Numbered from the stretch's first letter, positions 9,007 through 18,569 are shown. The stretch: DNA of 64,000 bases from Bacteroidetes bacterium MedPE-SWsnd-G2 (GCA_001874335.1 MPDE01000001.1:372001-436000); one strand, 5' to 3'. The notes: generated by a model from the letters alone, not told the origin. Translations and numbers: made by a program.

Positions 9007-10266
9007 ATGCAAGAATATAATATATCTAGAGGAACTTACTTTTACGCCATAGGGTTAAGCTATAAAAAAGCAGATGCCGAGATTAGAGGACATTTTAGTT
9101 TAGATGATAATGCTAAACAAAGTCTTTTACAACAGGCCAAAGAAAATGGAATTGAAAGCTTACTCGTAACTTCTACATGTAACCGTACAGAACTTTATGG
9201 TTTTGCTCAGCACCCATACCAACTTATCAAATTGTTATGCGATAACACGATAGGTACAGTAGAAGAATTTCAAAAAGTTGCTTATATCTATAAAAACAAA
9301 GAAGCTATTTCTCATCTTTTTAAAGTGGGTTCTGGCTTAGACAGTCAAATATTAGGGGATTTTGAAATTATTAGCCAATTAAAGATTAGCGCCAAAGCAT
9401 CTAAAGCTTATGGCTTACTTAACCCTTTTACAGAACGATTAATAAACGCTGTCATTCAAGCGAGTAAGCGCATTAAGAATGAAACAGACATTTCAAGCGG
9501 CGCAACATCTGTATCTTTTGCCTCTGTGCAATACATTTTAAATAATGTTGAAGATGTTTCTAACAAAAACATTCTACTTTTTGGTACTGGTAAAATTGGG
9601 CGTAACACCTGTGAAAATTTGGTGAAACACACCAAAAATGAGCATATTACTCTAATTAACCGTACTAAAACTAAAGCAGAACAAGTTGCTGGAAAGTTTA
9701 ATTTAATCGTTAAGGACTACGCCAACCTTCAAGAAGAAATCAACAAGTCTGATATTTTAATTGTTGCAACTGGTGCTCAAAACCCAACGGTAGATAAGTA
9801 CCTTATTCAAAACAATTCACCTTTACTTATTCTCGATTTATCAATTCCAAAAAACGTAGATGACAACGTAAAAGACTTACCTAATGTAAGTTTGGTTCAC
9901 CTGGATCATTTGTCTCAAATTACGGATGATACTTTAGAAAAAAGAAAAGCTCACATTCCTTTAGCTCAAACTATTATTGAAGAAGTTAAGCAGGAATTTA
10001 ATGATTGGTTAGAAACCAGAAAGTTTGCTCCTACAATTAAAGCTTTAAAATTAAAATTACAGGATTTTAAACATGCCGAATTAGAAACTCAGCGTAAAAA
10101 ACAAAGTAACTTTAACGAAGAACAGGCAAATAGTATCAGCAACAATCTTATACAAAAAATCACCAATCACTTTGCGCATCATTTAAAACATGATGACTCT
10201 TCAACAGACGAAAGTATTGAACTTATAAAAAAGGTTTTTCAATTAGAAAGCACAAAACATGTCTAA
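9007..10266 (+). CDS. hemA: Glutamyl-tRNA reductase
   Basis: A 419-residue enzyme that reduces glutamyl-tRNA(Glu) to glutamate-1-semialdehyde, the first committed step of the C5 heme pathway. The catalytic cysteine is Cys58 in TSTCNRTELYG; the GSGLDSQILGDFEI segment and the NADPH-binding NILLFGTGKIGRNT (near residue 190) are typical, and a C-terminal helical dimerisation domain follows. Its last eight bases overlap the start of the hemC-hemD fusion. The next enzyme, HemL (glutamate-1-semialdehyde aminotransferase), is not found in this window. Confidence 0.98.
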   Translation: MQEYNISRGTYFYAIGLSYKKADAEIRGHFSLDDNAKQSLLQQAKENGIESLLVTSTCNRTELYGFAQHPYQLIKLLCDNTIGTVEEFQKVAYIYKNKEAISHLFKVGSGLDSQILGDFEIISQLKISAKASKAYGLLNPFTERLINAVIQASKRIKNETDISSGATSVSFASVQYILNNVEDVSNKNILLFGTGKIGRNTCENLVKHTKNEHITLINRTKTKAEQVAGKFNLIVKDYANLQEEINKSDILIVATGAQNPTVDKYLIQNNSPLLILDLSIPKNVDDNVKDLPNVSLVHLDHLSQITDDTLEKRKAHIPLAQTIIEEVKQEFNDWLETRKFAPTIKALKLKLQDFKHAELETQRKKQSNFNEEQANSISNNLIQKITNHFAHHLKHDDSSTDESIELIKKVFQLESTKHV

Positions 10267-11839
10267 AATAATTAGAATTGGTACTCGCGATAGTGAACTA
10301 GCATTATGGCAAGCCAATATTGTAAAAAAACTACTAGAACAATTAGATTATAAAACAGTTTTAGTCCCTGTAAAATCAGATGGTGATTTACAACTTAATA
10401 AACCTATTTACGAATTAGGGATTACAGGTGTATTTACCAAAACCCTTGATACAGCCATGTTAAATGGCAAAATAGACATTGCGGTACATTCTTTAAAAGA
10501 CGTACCAACTTTATTACCTGAAGGTATCGTACAAGCTGCTGTTTTAAAACGTGGTAACATAAACGACACCTTGGTTTTTAAAAACAATGAAGAGTTTTTA
10601 TCAAGCAAAGACGGTGTTATAGGCACAGGAAGTTTAAGACGTCGTGCACAATGGCTTAACAGATTTCCTACTCATAAAGTTGAAGATTTAAGAGGTAATG
10701 TCAACTCCAGACTAGAAAAACTTAAAACTAACGAGCATTGGGATGGTGCAATTTTTGCCGCTGCAGGATTAGGAAGACTTGAAATTAGACCAGACGAAGC
10801 CATAAACTTAGACTGGATGATTCCAGCTCCTGGACAGGGTGCGGTTATGGTAACAGCCATGTCTAATGACGATTATGTCTTAGAAGCTTGTAAACAAATT
10901 AACCATGAAGAAACAGAAATTTGTACTTCTATTGAGCGTAAATTTTTAAATCTTCTAGAAGGTGGATGTACAGCTCCAATAGGAGCAATAGCTTACATAA
11001 AAGACGAAAATGTTAATTTTAAAGGTGTATTATTAAGCCCTGATGGCACTAAAAGAATTGCGGTATCTCGAGTAAAACCAGTTGGAGAACACCATGATAT
11101 TGCACAATTCTCGGCAGACCACATTATTAGTAAAGGAGGAAAGCGCTTAATTGATGCTATGCAAGACCTTAACAATAATACAAACATATATTCAACAAAA
11201 GTTTTAACCGACGACCAACTTCTAAAATTCAATACAAATCTAAAGGTTAAAAGCAAAGACTTTATAAAAACTAGTCCAACACGTTTAAATAAATCGGTAA
11301 TTGAAAGCGAATTAGAACACGTAGTGATTACTAGCAAAAATGCTGTAGATGCTCTACTATCTAATTTTAGTGCCGATCAATTAAACTTTAAAAATATTTA
11401 TTGCGTTGGAAGACGTACTAAAAAATTAATACAACAACGTATTGGTTCTGTTGTACATTCTGAAAGAAATGCTCAAAAACTAGCATCTTATTTAGAATCT
11501 CAATTAAACAAAGAAACAGTAACTTTCTTCTGCGGTAACTTAAGATTAGACGACTTGCCAAATGCTTTAAAAGAAGCAGGAAATACGGTAGATGAAATTG
11601 AAGTTTACAAAACATCACATGTTAATCATAACATAGATGAAAGTATAGAAGGCGTTATGTTCTTTAGCCCCTCAGGTGTAAAAAGTTATTTAGAAACTAA
11701 CACTGCCGAGGCAACGGCTTATTGCATTGGAGAAACCACCGCAACCGAAGCTAGAAAACAATTTGAAAATGTACTTGTATCACAGTTACCAACTGTTGAA
11801 GGTGTTATTCAATTAGTAAATACTAATTACAACAACTAA
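10259..11839 (+). CDS. hemC: Fused hydroxymethylbilane synthase (HemC) and uroporphyrinogen-III synthase (HemD)
   Basis: A 526-residue two-domain protein. Residues 1 to about 305 are porphobilinogen deaminase: RIGTRDSELALWQAN at the N-terminus, HSLKDVP with the catalytic Asp81, the GTGSLRRRAQ substrate arginines, and LEGGCTAPIGA with Cys237, which carries the dipyrromethane cofactor. Residues about 310-526 have the length and pattern of a HemD uroporphyrinogen-III synthase, including VVITSKNAVDAL, the VGRRT and FFCGN segments and FFSPSGVKSY. The protein would therefore make and cyclise the linear tetrapyrrole in one polypeptide. It overlaps hemA by eight bases. HemD sequences diverge strongly, so the second domain is called on pattern, size and the absence of a separate hemD. 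Confidence 0.93.
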   Translation: MSKIIRIGTRDSELALWQANIVKKLLEQLDYKTVLVPVKSDGDLQLNKPIYELGITGVFTKTLDTAMLNGKIDIAVHSLKDVPTLLPEGIVQAAVLKRGNINDTLVFKNNEEFLSSKDGVIGTGSLRRRAQWLNRFPTHKVEDLRGNVNSRLEKLKTNEHWDGAIFAAAGLGRLEIRPDEAINLDWMIPAPGQGAVMVTAMSNDDYVLEACKQINHEETEICTSIERKFLNLLEGGCTAPIGAIAYIKDENVNFKGVLLSPDGTKRIAVSRVKPVGEHHDIAQFSADHIISKGGKRLIDAMQDLNNNTNIYSTKVLTDDQLLKFNTNLKVKSKDFIKTSPTRLNKSVIESELEHVVITSKNAVDALLSNFSADQLNFKNIYCVGRRTKKLIQQRIGSVVHSERNAQKLASYLESQLNKETVTFFCGNLRLDDLPNALKEAGNTVDEIEVYKTSHVNHNIDESIEGVMFFSPSGVKSYLETNTAEATAYCIGETTATEARKQFENVLVSQLPTVEGVIQLVNTNYNN

Positions 11840-11873
11840 GCCTTAGCATACACTACCAAACCAAAATTTGATC

Positions 11874-12899
11874 ATGATTAAAAACGATTTATATCTAAGA
11901 GCATTAAAAGGAGAAACTGTTGAACGCCCTCCTGTATGGATGATGAGACAAGCCGGAAGATATTTACCAGAGTTTATGGCTATAAAAGAAAAGTACGATT
12001 TCTTTACAAGATGCCGTACTCCAGAATTAGCCAGTGAAATTACGGTTCAGCCTATTAGACGCTACGGCATGGATGCCGCTATTTTATTTAGTGACATTCT
12101 TGTAATACCACAAGCTATGAATATTGAGGTAGAAATGAAGCCTAACTTTGGTCCATATTTACCAAATCCGGTAAGAGATCAAAAAGGTGTAGATAACGTT
12201 ATTGTACCCGATGTTAATGTAGAATTAGACTATGTGATGCAGGCCATTAAAGCGACTAAAGAGCTTTTAAATAATGATATTCCTCTTATTGGTTTTGCGG
12301 GATCTCCATGGACCATTTTATGTTATGTAGTGCAAGGTCAAGGGAGCAAAAATTTTGACAAAGCAAAACAGTTTTGCTTCACAAACCCAATTGCTGCCCA
12401 TCAATTATTACAAAAAATAACAGATACGACTATAGCTTACTTAAAAGCTAAAGTTAAAGCAGGTGTAGATGCCGTACAAATATTTGACTCTTGGGGAGGC
12501 ATGTTATCTCCTGTAGATTATCAAGAATTTTCATGGCAATATATTAATCAAATAATTGAAGCCTTAAAAGACGATGCTCCTGTAATTGCTTTTGGTAAAG
12601 GATGTTGGTTTGCCTTAGGCGAAATGGCAAATTCTAATGCTTCTGCCTTAGGAATTGATTGGACATGTTCGGCTAAAAATGCCAGATACTTAACTGGTGG
12701 AAATATAACACTTCAAGGAAACTTTGACCCTTCAAGGTTATTATCACCTCCTGCCGACATTAAGAAAATGGTTCACCAAATGATTAATGAGTTTGGCAAA
12801 GACAAATATATTGTAAATTTAGGTCACGGTATTCTGCCAAATATTCCATTAGATAACGCAAAAGCTTTTATAGATGCCGTAAAAGAGTATCATGCTTAA
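11874..12899 (+). CDS. hemE: Uroporphyrinogen decarboxylase
   Basis: A 341-residue enzyme that removes four carboxyl groups from uroporphyrinogen III to give coproporphyrinogen III. The signature [18 protein letters not shown] includes the substrate-binding arginines (Arg25, Arg29), and [11 protein letters not shown] carries the key Asp74; the closing [10 protein letters not shown] is also diagnostic. ATG at 11874 is preferred over an in-frame TTG six bases earlier because it gives the usual N-terminus. The stop overlaps the next gene by eight bases, so it is embedded in the heme operon. Confidence 0.97.
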   Translation: MIKNDLYLRALKGETVERPPVWMMRQAGRYLPEFMAIKEKYDFFTRCRTPELASEITVQPIRRYGMDAAILFSDILVIPQAMNIEVEMKPNFGPYLPNPVRDQKGVDNVIVPDVNVELDYVMQAIKATKELLNNDIPLIGFAGSPWTILCYVVQGQGSKNFDKAKQFCFTNPIAAHQLLQKITDTTIAYLKAKVKAGVDAVQIFDSWGGMLSPVDYQEFSWQYINQIIEALKDDAPVIAFGKGCWFALGEMANSNASALGIDWTCSAKNARYLTGGNITLQGNFDPSRLLSPPADIKKMVHQMINEFGKDKYIVNLGHGILPNIPLDNAKAFIDAVKEYHA

Positions 12900-13650
12900 T
12901 GAATTAATAGAAGGATTAAAATCATATACGGGTGCCTACAGTTTAATTTCAAAACTTAAACTTTGGAATTACTTTTGGATACCCGTTATTATCAGTGCCT
13001 TAGTAGCCTGTCTAATATTCGCTTCAGCCTATGGTTTTTCTGATAACCTCGGATTATTTATAGCTAAAGCTTGGCCATGGGAATGGGCTTCTGAAACCAT
13101 AAACACAGTTAGTGAGTGGCTTAGCGGGTTTATCATTCTTGTAGTTGGTATTATCTTATATAAACATATAGTTTTAGCCTTAGCTGCTCCCTTCATGGGT
13201 GTGGTTTCAGAAAAAATTGAAGCTCATTTACTGGGCGAAACCAACCATATTCACAAGCATTCATCATCTATAAATCTATTATTTAGAGGCATTAGAATAA
13301 ACCTAAGAAACTTAATGATGGAACTGTTATTGAGTGTTCCATTCACAATTTTAAGTTTTATTCCGGGAGTAAATTTATTTACCACAGCAATTCTGTTTTT
13401 AATTCAGTCGTATTATGCAGGATTCGGTAATATGGATTACACCTTAGAGCGTCATTTAAGTTACAGAAAAAGTATTGCTTTTGTTAGACAACATAGAGGG
13501 TTAGCGATAGGGAATGGTATGATATTTATGTTCCTGTTGGTCATTCCAATTTTAGGTGTTATTATAGTATTACCCTTATCTGCAGTTGCTGCAACTACCA
13601 TCACGCTTAGACAACTAGACAAGCAAGAAACAACTCTTAAAACTATTTAA
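12892..13650 (+). CDS. EI24/CysZ-like multi-pass membrane protein
   Basis: A 252-residue protein with about four to five membrane helices. The N-terminal pattern ([20 protein letters not shown]) and the central [19 protein letters not shown] followed by [19 protein letters not shown] resemble the EI24/CysZ superfamily, which includes bacterial sulfate carriers and proteins of unknown role. It begins inside the end of hemE and its stop overlaps the following acetyltransferase by one base, so translation is tightly coupled with heme enzymes. A function in sulfate or precursor transport cannot be assigned from this sequence. Confidence 0.82.
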   Translation: MLNELIEGLKSYTGAYSLISKLKLWNYFWIPVIISALVACLIFASAYGFSDNLGLFIAKAWPWEWASETINTVSEWLSGFIILVVGIILYKHIVLALAAPFMGVVSEKIEAHLLGETNHIHKHSSSINLLFRGIRINLRNLMMELLLSVPFTILSFIPGVNLFTTAILFLIQSYYAGFGNMDYTLERHLSYRKSIAFVRQHRGLAIGNGMIFMFLLVIPILGVIIVLPLSAVAATTITLRQLDKQETTLKTI

Positions 13651-14192
13651 TGATGATAGCATCTTTACCATTTAAAATTAAACCGGTAAAGGAAGCGGAT
13701 GCCAAAAGCATTCATCATTTTATGGTTAAGAATAAAAAAAGGTTTGAGCTCTACTTTCCTAAAACACTCTTTGACAATATCTCCTTATCTAAATCTCAAA
13801 TTTATGCTAAGACCAAAGAAGAAGAATTTAGGAATAAAAGCAGCTTTGTGTTTGCAATAAAACCGTTGGATTCTCAACAAGTAATTGCACTTATAATAAT
13901 AAAAGATGTAAGATGGGATAGCAAATCGGCAGAAATAGCCTATTGCATGGATGAAGAATTTAGTGGCCAAGGTTGGACATCTTTAGCCGTTAATTACCTT
14001 ACCGAGTTTGCGACCAAAACGCTTCAATTAGAACGTATTAAAATTATTGCTCACAAAACAAATAGAGCAAGTATAAAAGTGGCCGAAAATTGTGATTATT
14101 TGTGGATTAAAACACTTAAAAACGAATACAAACCCAAAAATGGTGTTCCATTAGACATGGAACTATATGAATTTAGAGCACATGAAGGATAA
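13650..14192 (+). CDS. GNAT family N-acetyltransferase (RimJ/RimL-like)
   Basis: A 180-residue protein with the GNAT fold: the beta-4 strand SAEIAYCMDEEFSGQGW leads into the acetyl-CoA pyrophosphate loop GQGWTSLAV, and LERIKIIAHKTNRASIKVAEN is the usual C-terminal segment of ribosomal-protein-type acetyltransferases. The substrate is unknown. It starts at the ATG overlapping the previous stop (TAATG; a second ATG lies three bases later) and its 3' end overlaps hemF, so it is an integral member of the heme operon without an obvious heme role. Confidence 0.87.
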   Translation: MMIASLPFKIKPVKEADAKSIHHFMVKNKKRFELYFPKTLFDNISLSKSQIYAKTKEEEFRNKSSFVFAIKPLDSQQVIALIIIKDVRWDSKSAEIAYCMDEEFSGQGWTSLAVNYLTEFATKTLQLERIKIIAHKTNRASIKVAENCDYLWIKTLKNEYKPKNGVPLDMELYEFRAHEG

Positions 14193-15084
14193 ATTTTATA
14201 ATTACATATTACAACTCCAAGATCAAATAACATCTCGTTTAGAACAAATTGATGGTGAAGCCACATTTAATGAAGACCTATGGAAAAGAGAAGAAGGTGG
14301 AGGCGGCAGAACACGAGTAATTGAAAATGGGGCAGTATTTGAAAAAGGAGGTGTAAATATTTCTGCTGTTCATGGCAAATTACCAGATTCAATGCAAGCT
14401 TACTTTGGTGTAGAAGACGCCAATTTCTTTGCCTGCGGACTTAGTCTTGTGCTGCACCCAAAAAACCCAATGGTGCCAACAGTTCATGCCAATTGGCGCT
14501 ATTTTGAAATGTATAATCAAGAGGGGGAAATTGTTGACAGTTGGTTTGGCGGTGGACAAGATTTAACGCCATACTATCTATTTGAAGACGATGCCAAACA
14601 TTTCCATTCGGTATGTAAAAAGGCTTGTGATAATAACGATTCATCTTTTCATGAAAAATATAAAGCGAGATGTGATGAGTATTTTTGGAATACACACAGA
14701 AACGAAGCCCGTGGAATTGGAGGCTTGTTTTTTGACTATTGCAAAGCCAACGATAATTTTAGCATGGAAGATTGGTACAATTTTGTAACAGAAGTAGGAG
14801 ACAGTTTCTTAGAAGCCTATACTCCTATTGTTATAAAACGCATGAATTTGGATTATAACGACGACCAAAGAAAATGGCAAGAAATACGAAGAGGTAGATA
14901 TGTTGAGTTTAATTTAGTGCATGATAAAGGCACTTTATTCGGACTAAAAACTAATGGTCGCATTGAAAGTATACTAATGAGTTTACCTCCTCATGTGCAA
15001 TGGGTATACGATCATCAACCCGAAGAAAACTCAGAAGAGTCTAAACTATTAAACGTACTTAAAGCGCCTAAAAATTGGGTATAA
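14182..15084 (+). CDS. hemF: Oxygen-dependent coproporphyrinogen-III oxidase
   Basis: A 300-residue enzyme converting coproporphyrinogen III to protoporphyrinogen IX with O2. It has the family motifs GGRTRVIENGAVFEKGGVN, NPMVPTVHANWRYFE (catalytic-region His102) and WFGGGQDLTPYY. ATG 14182 gives the common MKDKFYNYI N-terminus; an in-frame ATG at 14167 would add five residues. Both starts lie inside the upstream acetyltransferase gene. No oxygen-independent HemN is in the window, so this pathway as seen is aerobic. A 131-base gap separates it from hemB. Confidence 0.96.
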   Translation: MKDKFYNYILQLQDQITSRLEQIDGEATFNEDLWKREEGGGGRTRVIENGAVFEKGGVNISAVHGKLPDSMQAYFGVEDANFFACGLSLVLHPKNPMVPTVHANWRYFEMYNQEGEIVDSWFGGGQDLTPYYLFEDDAKHFHSVCKKACDNNDSSFHEKYKARCDEYFWNTHRNEARGIGGLFFDYCKANDNFSMEDWYNFVTEVGDSFLEAYTPIVIKRMNLDYNDDQRKWQEIRRGRYVEFNLVHDKGTLFGLKTNGRIESILMSLPPHVQWVYDHQPEENSEESKLLNVLKAPKNWV

Positions 15085-15147
15085 ACTCAAAGCCTTTAGA
15101 CCACAGAATTACCAACGCATAAGACAATTATAATGGTAATTTTATAG

Positions 15148-15167
15148 TAATTTTGTCAATAATTTTG
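15148..15167 (+). promoter_or_regulatory. Two tandem candidate -7 elements upstream of hemB
   Basis: TAATTTTG occurs twice, at 15148-15155 and 15160-15167, both matching TAnnTTTG, in the only sizeable gap of the heme operon and 49-68 bases before the hemB ATG. No good -33 TTG is visible for either. An internal promoter for hemB and the genes after it is plausible. Confidence 0.4.
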
Positions 15168-15215
15168 GGTTTATCTCTTGATTCAAAGAAATAAATCAGA
15201 AGAAAAAAACATTCT

Positions 15216-16190
15216 ATGTATCCAATTAGAAGAAACAGAAGACTAAGAACCAACAGCGCTATCAGATCTTTAGTGCGAGAAACTATAATTTCACCTAATG
15301 ATTTTCTTGTCCCCTTATTTGTAGTAGAAGGCCAAGGTGTAAAGGAAGAAATCCTTTCAATGCCTGGATATTACAGATATAGTTTGGATCTGCTCCAAAA
15401 CGAAGTAAAATCACTTTGGAATATGGGATTAAAATCTGTTTTACTTTTTGTGAAAGTACCAGACTCCTTAAAAGATAACAAAGGAACTGAAGCTCTTAAC
15501 GCTAACGGTCTTATGCAAAGAGCCATTAAAACCGTAAAAAACTGTTGCCCAGACATGTTGGTCATGACAGATGTAGCTTTAGATCCATACTCCTCTTACG
15601 GCCATGATGGTATTGTTGTTGACGGCCAAATTGTAAACGACGAAACTGCCGAAGTCCTTGCAGAAATGAGTGTATCACATGCTACTGCTGGAGCCGATTT
15701 TGTCGCGCCAAGTGATATGATGGATGGTCGTGTTTTAACGATTAGGGAAGCCCTAGAAGATGAAGGTTTTGAGCATACTGGTATAATGAGTTATAGCGCT
15801 AAATACGCCTCTGCTTTTTACGGTCCGTTTAGAGATGCCTTAGATTCGGCACCTGGATTTGGAGACAAAAAAACCTATCAAATGGATCCGGCTAACAGAT
15901 TTGAAGCCATTAAAGAAACAGAAATGGATATTGATGAAGGTGCAGATATTGTAATGGTGAAACCAGGTCTTTGCTATTTGGATATTGTTCGAGAAATAAA
16001 GAATGAAATTGAAGTGCCTTTGGCAGTATATCAAGTTAGCGGTGAATACGCCATGCTTAAAGCAGCTGCCGAAAAAGGCTGGCTTGACCATGACGCTGTA
16101 ATGATGGAGCAAATTACAGCAATCAAAAGAGCTGGAGCTAATCTAATTGCCAGTTATTTTGCCAAGGATGTTGTAAAGTTAATTTCATAA
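15216..16190 (+). CDS. hemB: Delta-aminolevulinic acid dehydratase (porphobilinogen synthase)
   Basis: A 324-residue enzyme that condenses two 5-aminolevulinate molecules to porphobilinogen. The two Schiff-base lysines are Lys196 (IMSYSAKYAS) and Lys249 (IVMVKPGLCYLD). The metal-site segment reads VMTDVALDPYSSYGHDG, with Asp119, Asp123 and Asp131 where zinc enzymes have cysteines, so this is the Asp-type, probably Mg2+-using form. It is separated from hemF by 131 bases with possible promoter elements and is followed closely by ogt. Confidence 0.97.
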   Translation: MYPIRRNRRLRTNSAIRSLVRETIISPNDFLVPLFVVEGQGVKEEILSMPGYYRYSLDLLQNEVKSLWNMGLKSVLLFVKVPDSLKDNKGTEALNANGLMQRAIKTVKNCCPDMLVMTDVALDPYSSYGHDGIVVDGQIVNDETAEVLAEMSVSHATAGADFVAPSDMMDGRVLTIREALEDEGFEHTGIMSYSAKYASAFYGPFRDALDSAPGFGDKKTYQMDPANRFEAIKETEMDIDEGADIVMVKPGLCYLDIVREIKNEIEVPLAVYQVSGEYAMLKAAAEKGWLDHDAVMMEQITAIKRAGANLIASYFAKDVVKLIS

Positions 16191-16194
16191 AAAC

Positions 16195-16668
16195 ATGGAC
16201 ACATGTACCATTTCAACACCTTTAGGGCTAACAGAAATCTCTGGTGATGAAAATGGTATTTGTGTTGTAAAAGTATTAAGCCAATCTTCTAAAGTAAGCG
16301 AAAGTATTCCCCGATCATTAAAAGCCTGTGTCAATCAACTTGCACATTACTTTAATGGCGACCTTGAAACTTTTGAGCTCAGGTTAAACCCGAAAGGCAC
16401 AGCCTTTCAAAAAAAGGTGTGGGATGCACTTTTAAAAATACCATACGGCAAAACAGTTTCTTATTTAGAGCTCTCGAAACAACTTGGTGATCCAAAAGCG
16501 ATACGAGCAGTGGCTAATGCCAATGGTAAAAATCCATTATGGATTATAATTCCATGTCACAGGGTCATCGGTACAGACGGAAGTCTCACAGGATACGCAG
16601 GTGGAATTCACAGAAAACAGTGGCTCTTAGAACATGAAAGTCCATATACGCAACAATCCCTCTTTTAA
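16195..16668 (+). CDS. ogt: Methylated-DNA--protein-cysteine methyltransferase
   Basis: A 157-residue suicide DNA-repair protein that takes the methyl group from O6-methylguanine onto its own cysteine. The active-site motif IIPCHRVI contains Cys121, the DNA-binding helix-turn-helix ends in RAVANANGKNP, and TGYAGG follows the active site. Its length suits the short Ogt form without the Ada regulatory domain. It starts four bases after the hemB stop, so it is probably read with the heme genes or from the same internal promoter. Confidence 0.95.
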   Translation: MDTCTISTPLGLTEISGDENGICVVKVLSQSSKVSESIPRSLKACVNQLAHYFNGDLETFELRLNPKGTAFQKKVWDALLKIPYGKTVSYLELSKQLGDPKAIRAVANANGKNPLWIIIPCHRVIGTDGSLTGYAGGIHRKQWLLEHESPYTQQSLF

Positions 16669-16704
16669 TTTATTATATTTAGAGTTTAAACGTCCTACTC
16701 TAAT

Positions 16705-17853
16705 ATGAAAATTTTAAAACGTCTTTCTAAGTGGATTCTACTTCCGCTTTCAATCTTTATCCTTCTGCTATATATCTTTAATTACGATTATCTTTTAAAG
16801 GCAGTTAGAACCATCTATTTACAAGGTCACACTACAGCTTTTCTAAAAGACTATGAAGAATTTGAAAATCGTGTGATTGAAAATGAATCACCTCAACCTT
16901 GGGCTCTTCATAAAGAATATAACTCTGCTAAGGAAACAGAAATACTGAAAGCAATTAATGCCACTAATAAAACCATTGCTTATGTCATCATTAAAAATGA
17001 TAGTATTTGGTTTGAAAATTACTTTGAAGAATTTGATAAAGACTCTAAAAGTAATTCCTTTTCAATGGCTAAAAGCATGATTTCTGCCATGTTAGGAAAA
17101 GCAATTACAGAAGGAAAAATTAAAAGCTTAGATCAAAAAGTAAGCGACTTTTATCCTGAATTTAATAAAGGATACTCAGCTAACATGACTGTTGGCGATT
17201 TGTCTTCAATGGCATCAGGGCTCAATTGGGATGAAGCTTACTACTCCCCTTTTTCGGTAACTACTCGTGCATATTTTGACGATGACTTAGAGTCTGTGAT
17301 ACTCGGACTTGAGGGCGTAGAAGAACCTGGAAAATCATACAAATATCTTAGCGGAAACACTCAGCTTTTAGGCATGATCATACAGAAAGCTACAGGTCAA
17401 AATCTATCAAACTATTTAAGTGAAAAATTTTGGAAACCAATGGGTGCAGAACATAGTGCACTTTGGCAGGTAGATAGTGAAGAAAATGGCTTAGAAAAAG
17501 CGTATTGCTGCGTGGCAAGTAATGCTCGTGATTTCGCCAGATTTGGTAAACTATATCAACAGTATGGCAAATGGAATGGACAACAAATATTAGATTCTGC
17601 TTTTGTCGCTAAATCAATTACACCTCGGTTTAAAGAAAGTCCGGAATATGGTTATGGTTGGTGGTTAAAAACGGTGAACAACAAATCGTTTTTTATGATG
17701 CGAGGCCATTTGGGTCAATACGTTATTGTACAGCCTGAAGACAATGTTATAATTGTTAGGTTAGGACACCTTAAAAGTGCCGATGAAGGTATTGGAGCTT
17801 TCACGAGTGATATTCAAACTTATATTGAAGAAGCCTATAAAATGATGGAGTAA
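16705..17853 (+). CDS. Membrane-anchored beta-lactamase-family serine hydrolase
   Basis: A 382-residue class C beta-lactamase/esterase-fold protein. One hydrophobic segment (about residues 10-24) would anchor it with the catalytic domain outside. The nucleophile motif SxxK is Ser120-Met-Ala-Lys123, the second motif is Tyr214 in YLSGN, and the third-motif region is GHLGQ near the C-terminus. These proteins act as esterases, D-aminopeptidases or penicillin-recognising enzymes; the substrate cannot be inferred. The stop overlaps the start of the exonuclease gene by one base. Confidence 0.88.
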   Translation: MKILKRLSKWILLPLSIFILLLYIFNYDYLLKAVRTIYLQGHTTAFLKDYEEFENRVIENESPQPWALHKEYNSAKETEILKAINATNKTIAYVIIKNDSIWFENYFEEFDKDSKSNSFSMAKSMISAMLGKAITEGKIKSLDQKVSDFYPEFNKGYSANMTVGDLSSMASGLNWDEAYYSPFSVTTRAYFDDDLESVILGLEGVEEPGKSYKYLSGNTQLLGMIIQKATGQNLSNYLSEKFWKPMGAEHSALWQVDSEENGLEKAYCCVASNARDFARFGKLYQQYGKWNGQQILDSAFVAKSITPRFKESPEYGYGWWLKTVNNKSFFMMRGHLGQYVIVQPEDNVIIVRLGHLKSADEGIGAFTSDIQTYIEEAYKMME

Positions 17854-18569
17854 TGATACACAAACTAAATTTAGAACATATCCTCTTTTTAGATATCGAA
17901 ACGGTTCCTGAACTTGAGGAATTTAACGACTTAGACGACACTAAAAAGGAGCTTTGGGATTTAAAAACAAAATACCAACGTAAGGAAGAGTTTTCACCTG
18001 AGGAGTTTTATGAACGTGCAGGAATATGGGCTGAATTTGGAAAAATTGTATGCATCTCTGTTGGTTACTTTAATATTAGTGGTGACGATAGGGAATTTAG
18101 AGTCACCTCTTTTTTTGGGGAGGAAACTAAAATTTTAAATGATTTTAAAAATCTAATATCAACGCATTTTGGGCATGCCAAACATCTACTTTGCGCCCAT
18201 AATGGTAAAGAATTTGACTTTCCTTATATAGCAAGGCGAATGATTATCAATAAGATTGACATCCCTTATAAGTTAAATCTATTTGGTAAAAAACCCTGGG
18301 AAGTCCCTCATTTAGACACCTTAGAATTATGGAAATTTGGGGACTACAAAAATTATACGTCTTTAAAATTACTTACTCATATTTTAGGCATTCCATCACC
18401 TAAAGACGATATTGATGGCAGTGATGTATGCCATGTGTTTTACAATGATCCAGACGGTATTGATAGAATTGTAACCTATTGCGAAAAGGATACTATTGCT
18501 GTTGCTCAAATCTTCTTAAGGCTAAGAAACGATGCTATTTTAGATGCTTCCGAAATAAAACATATATAA
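17853..18569 (+). CDS. Predicted 3'-5' exonuclease, DEDDy (PolB-like) family
   Basis: A 238-residue RNase H-fold nuclease. The acidic residues are visible in order: Asp14 and Glu16 in FLDIETVP, Asp122 in HNGKEFDFPYI, and Tyr209 with Asp213 in TYCEKDTIAV, giving the DEDDy arrangement of DNA polymerase B-type proofreading exonucleases. It lacks a polymerase domain, so it is a stand-alone nuclease of unknown substrate. It is the last gene of the plus-strand run and is followed by a hairpin terminator. Confidence 0.88.
   Translation: MIHKLNLEHILFLDIETVPELEEFNDLDDTKKELWDLKTKYQRKEEFSPEEFYERAGIWAEFGKIVCISVGYFNISGDDREFRVTSFFGEETKILNDFKNLISTHFGHAKHLLCAHNGKEFDFPYIARRMIINKIDIPYKLNLFGKKPWEVPHLDTLELWKFGDYKNYTSLKLLTHILGIPSPKDDIDGSDVCHVFYNDPDGIDRIVTYCEKDTIAVAQIFLRLRNDAILDASEIKHI

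Noticed and set aside
10993-11337. A 114-codon frame opposite the middle of the hemC-hemD gene
   Set aside because: It is a shadow of the fusion gene with no start context or motif of its own.
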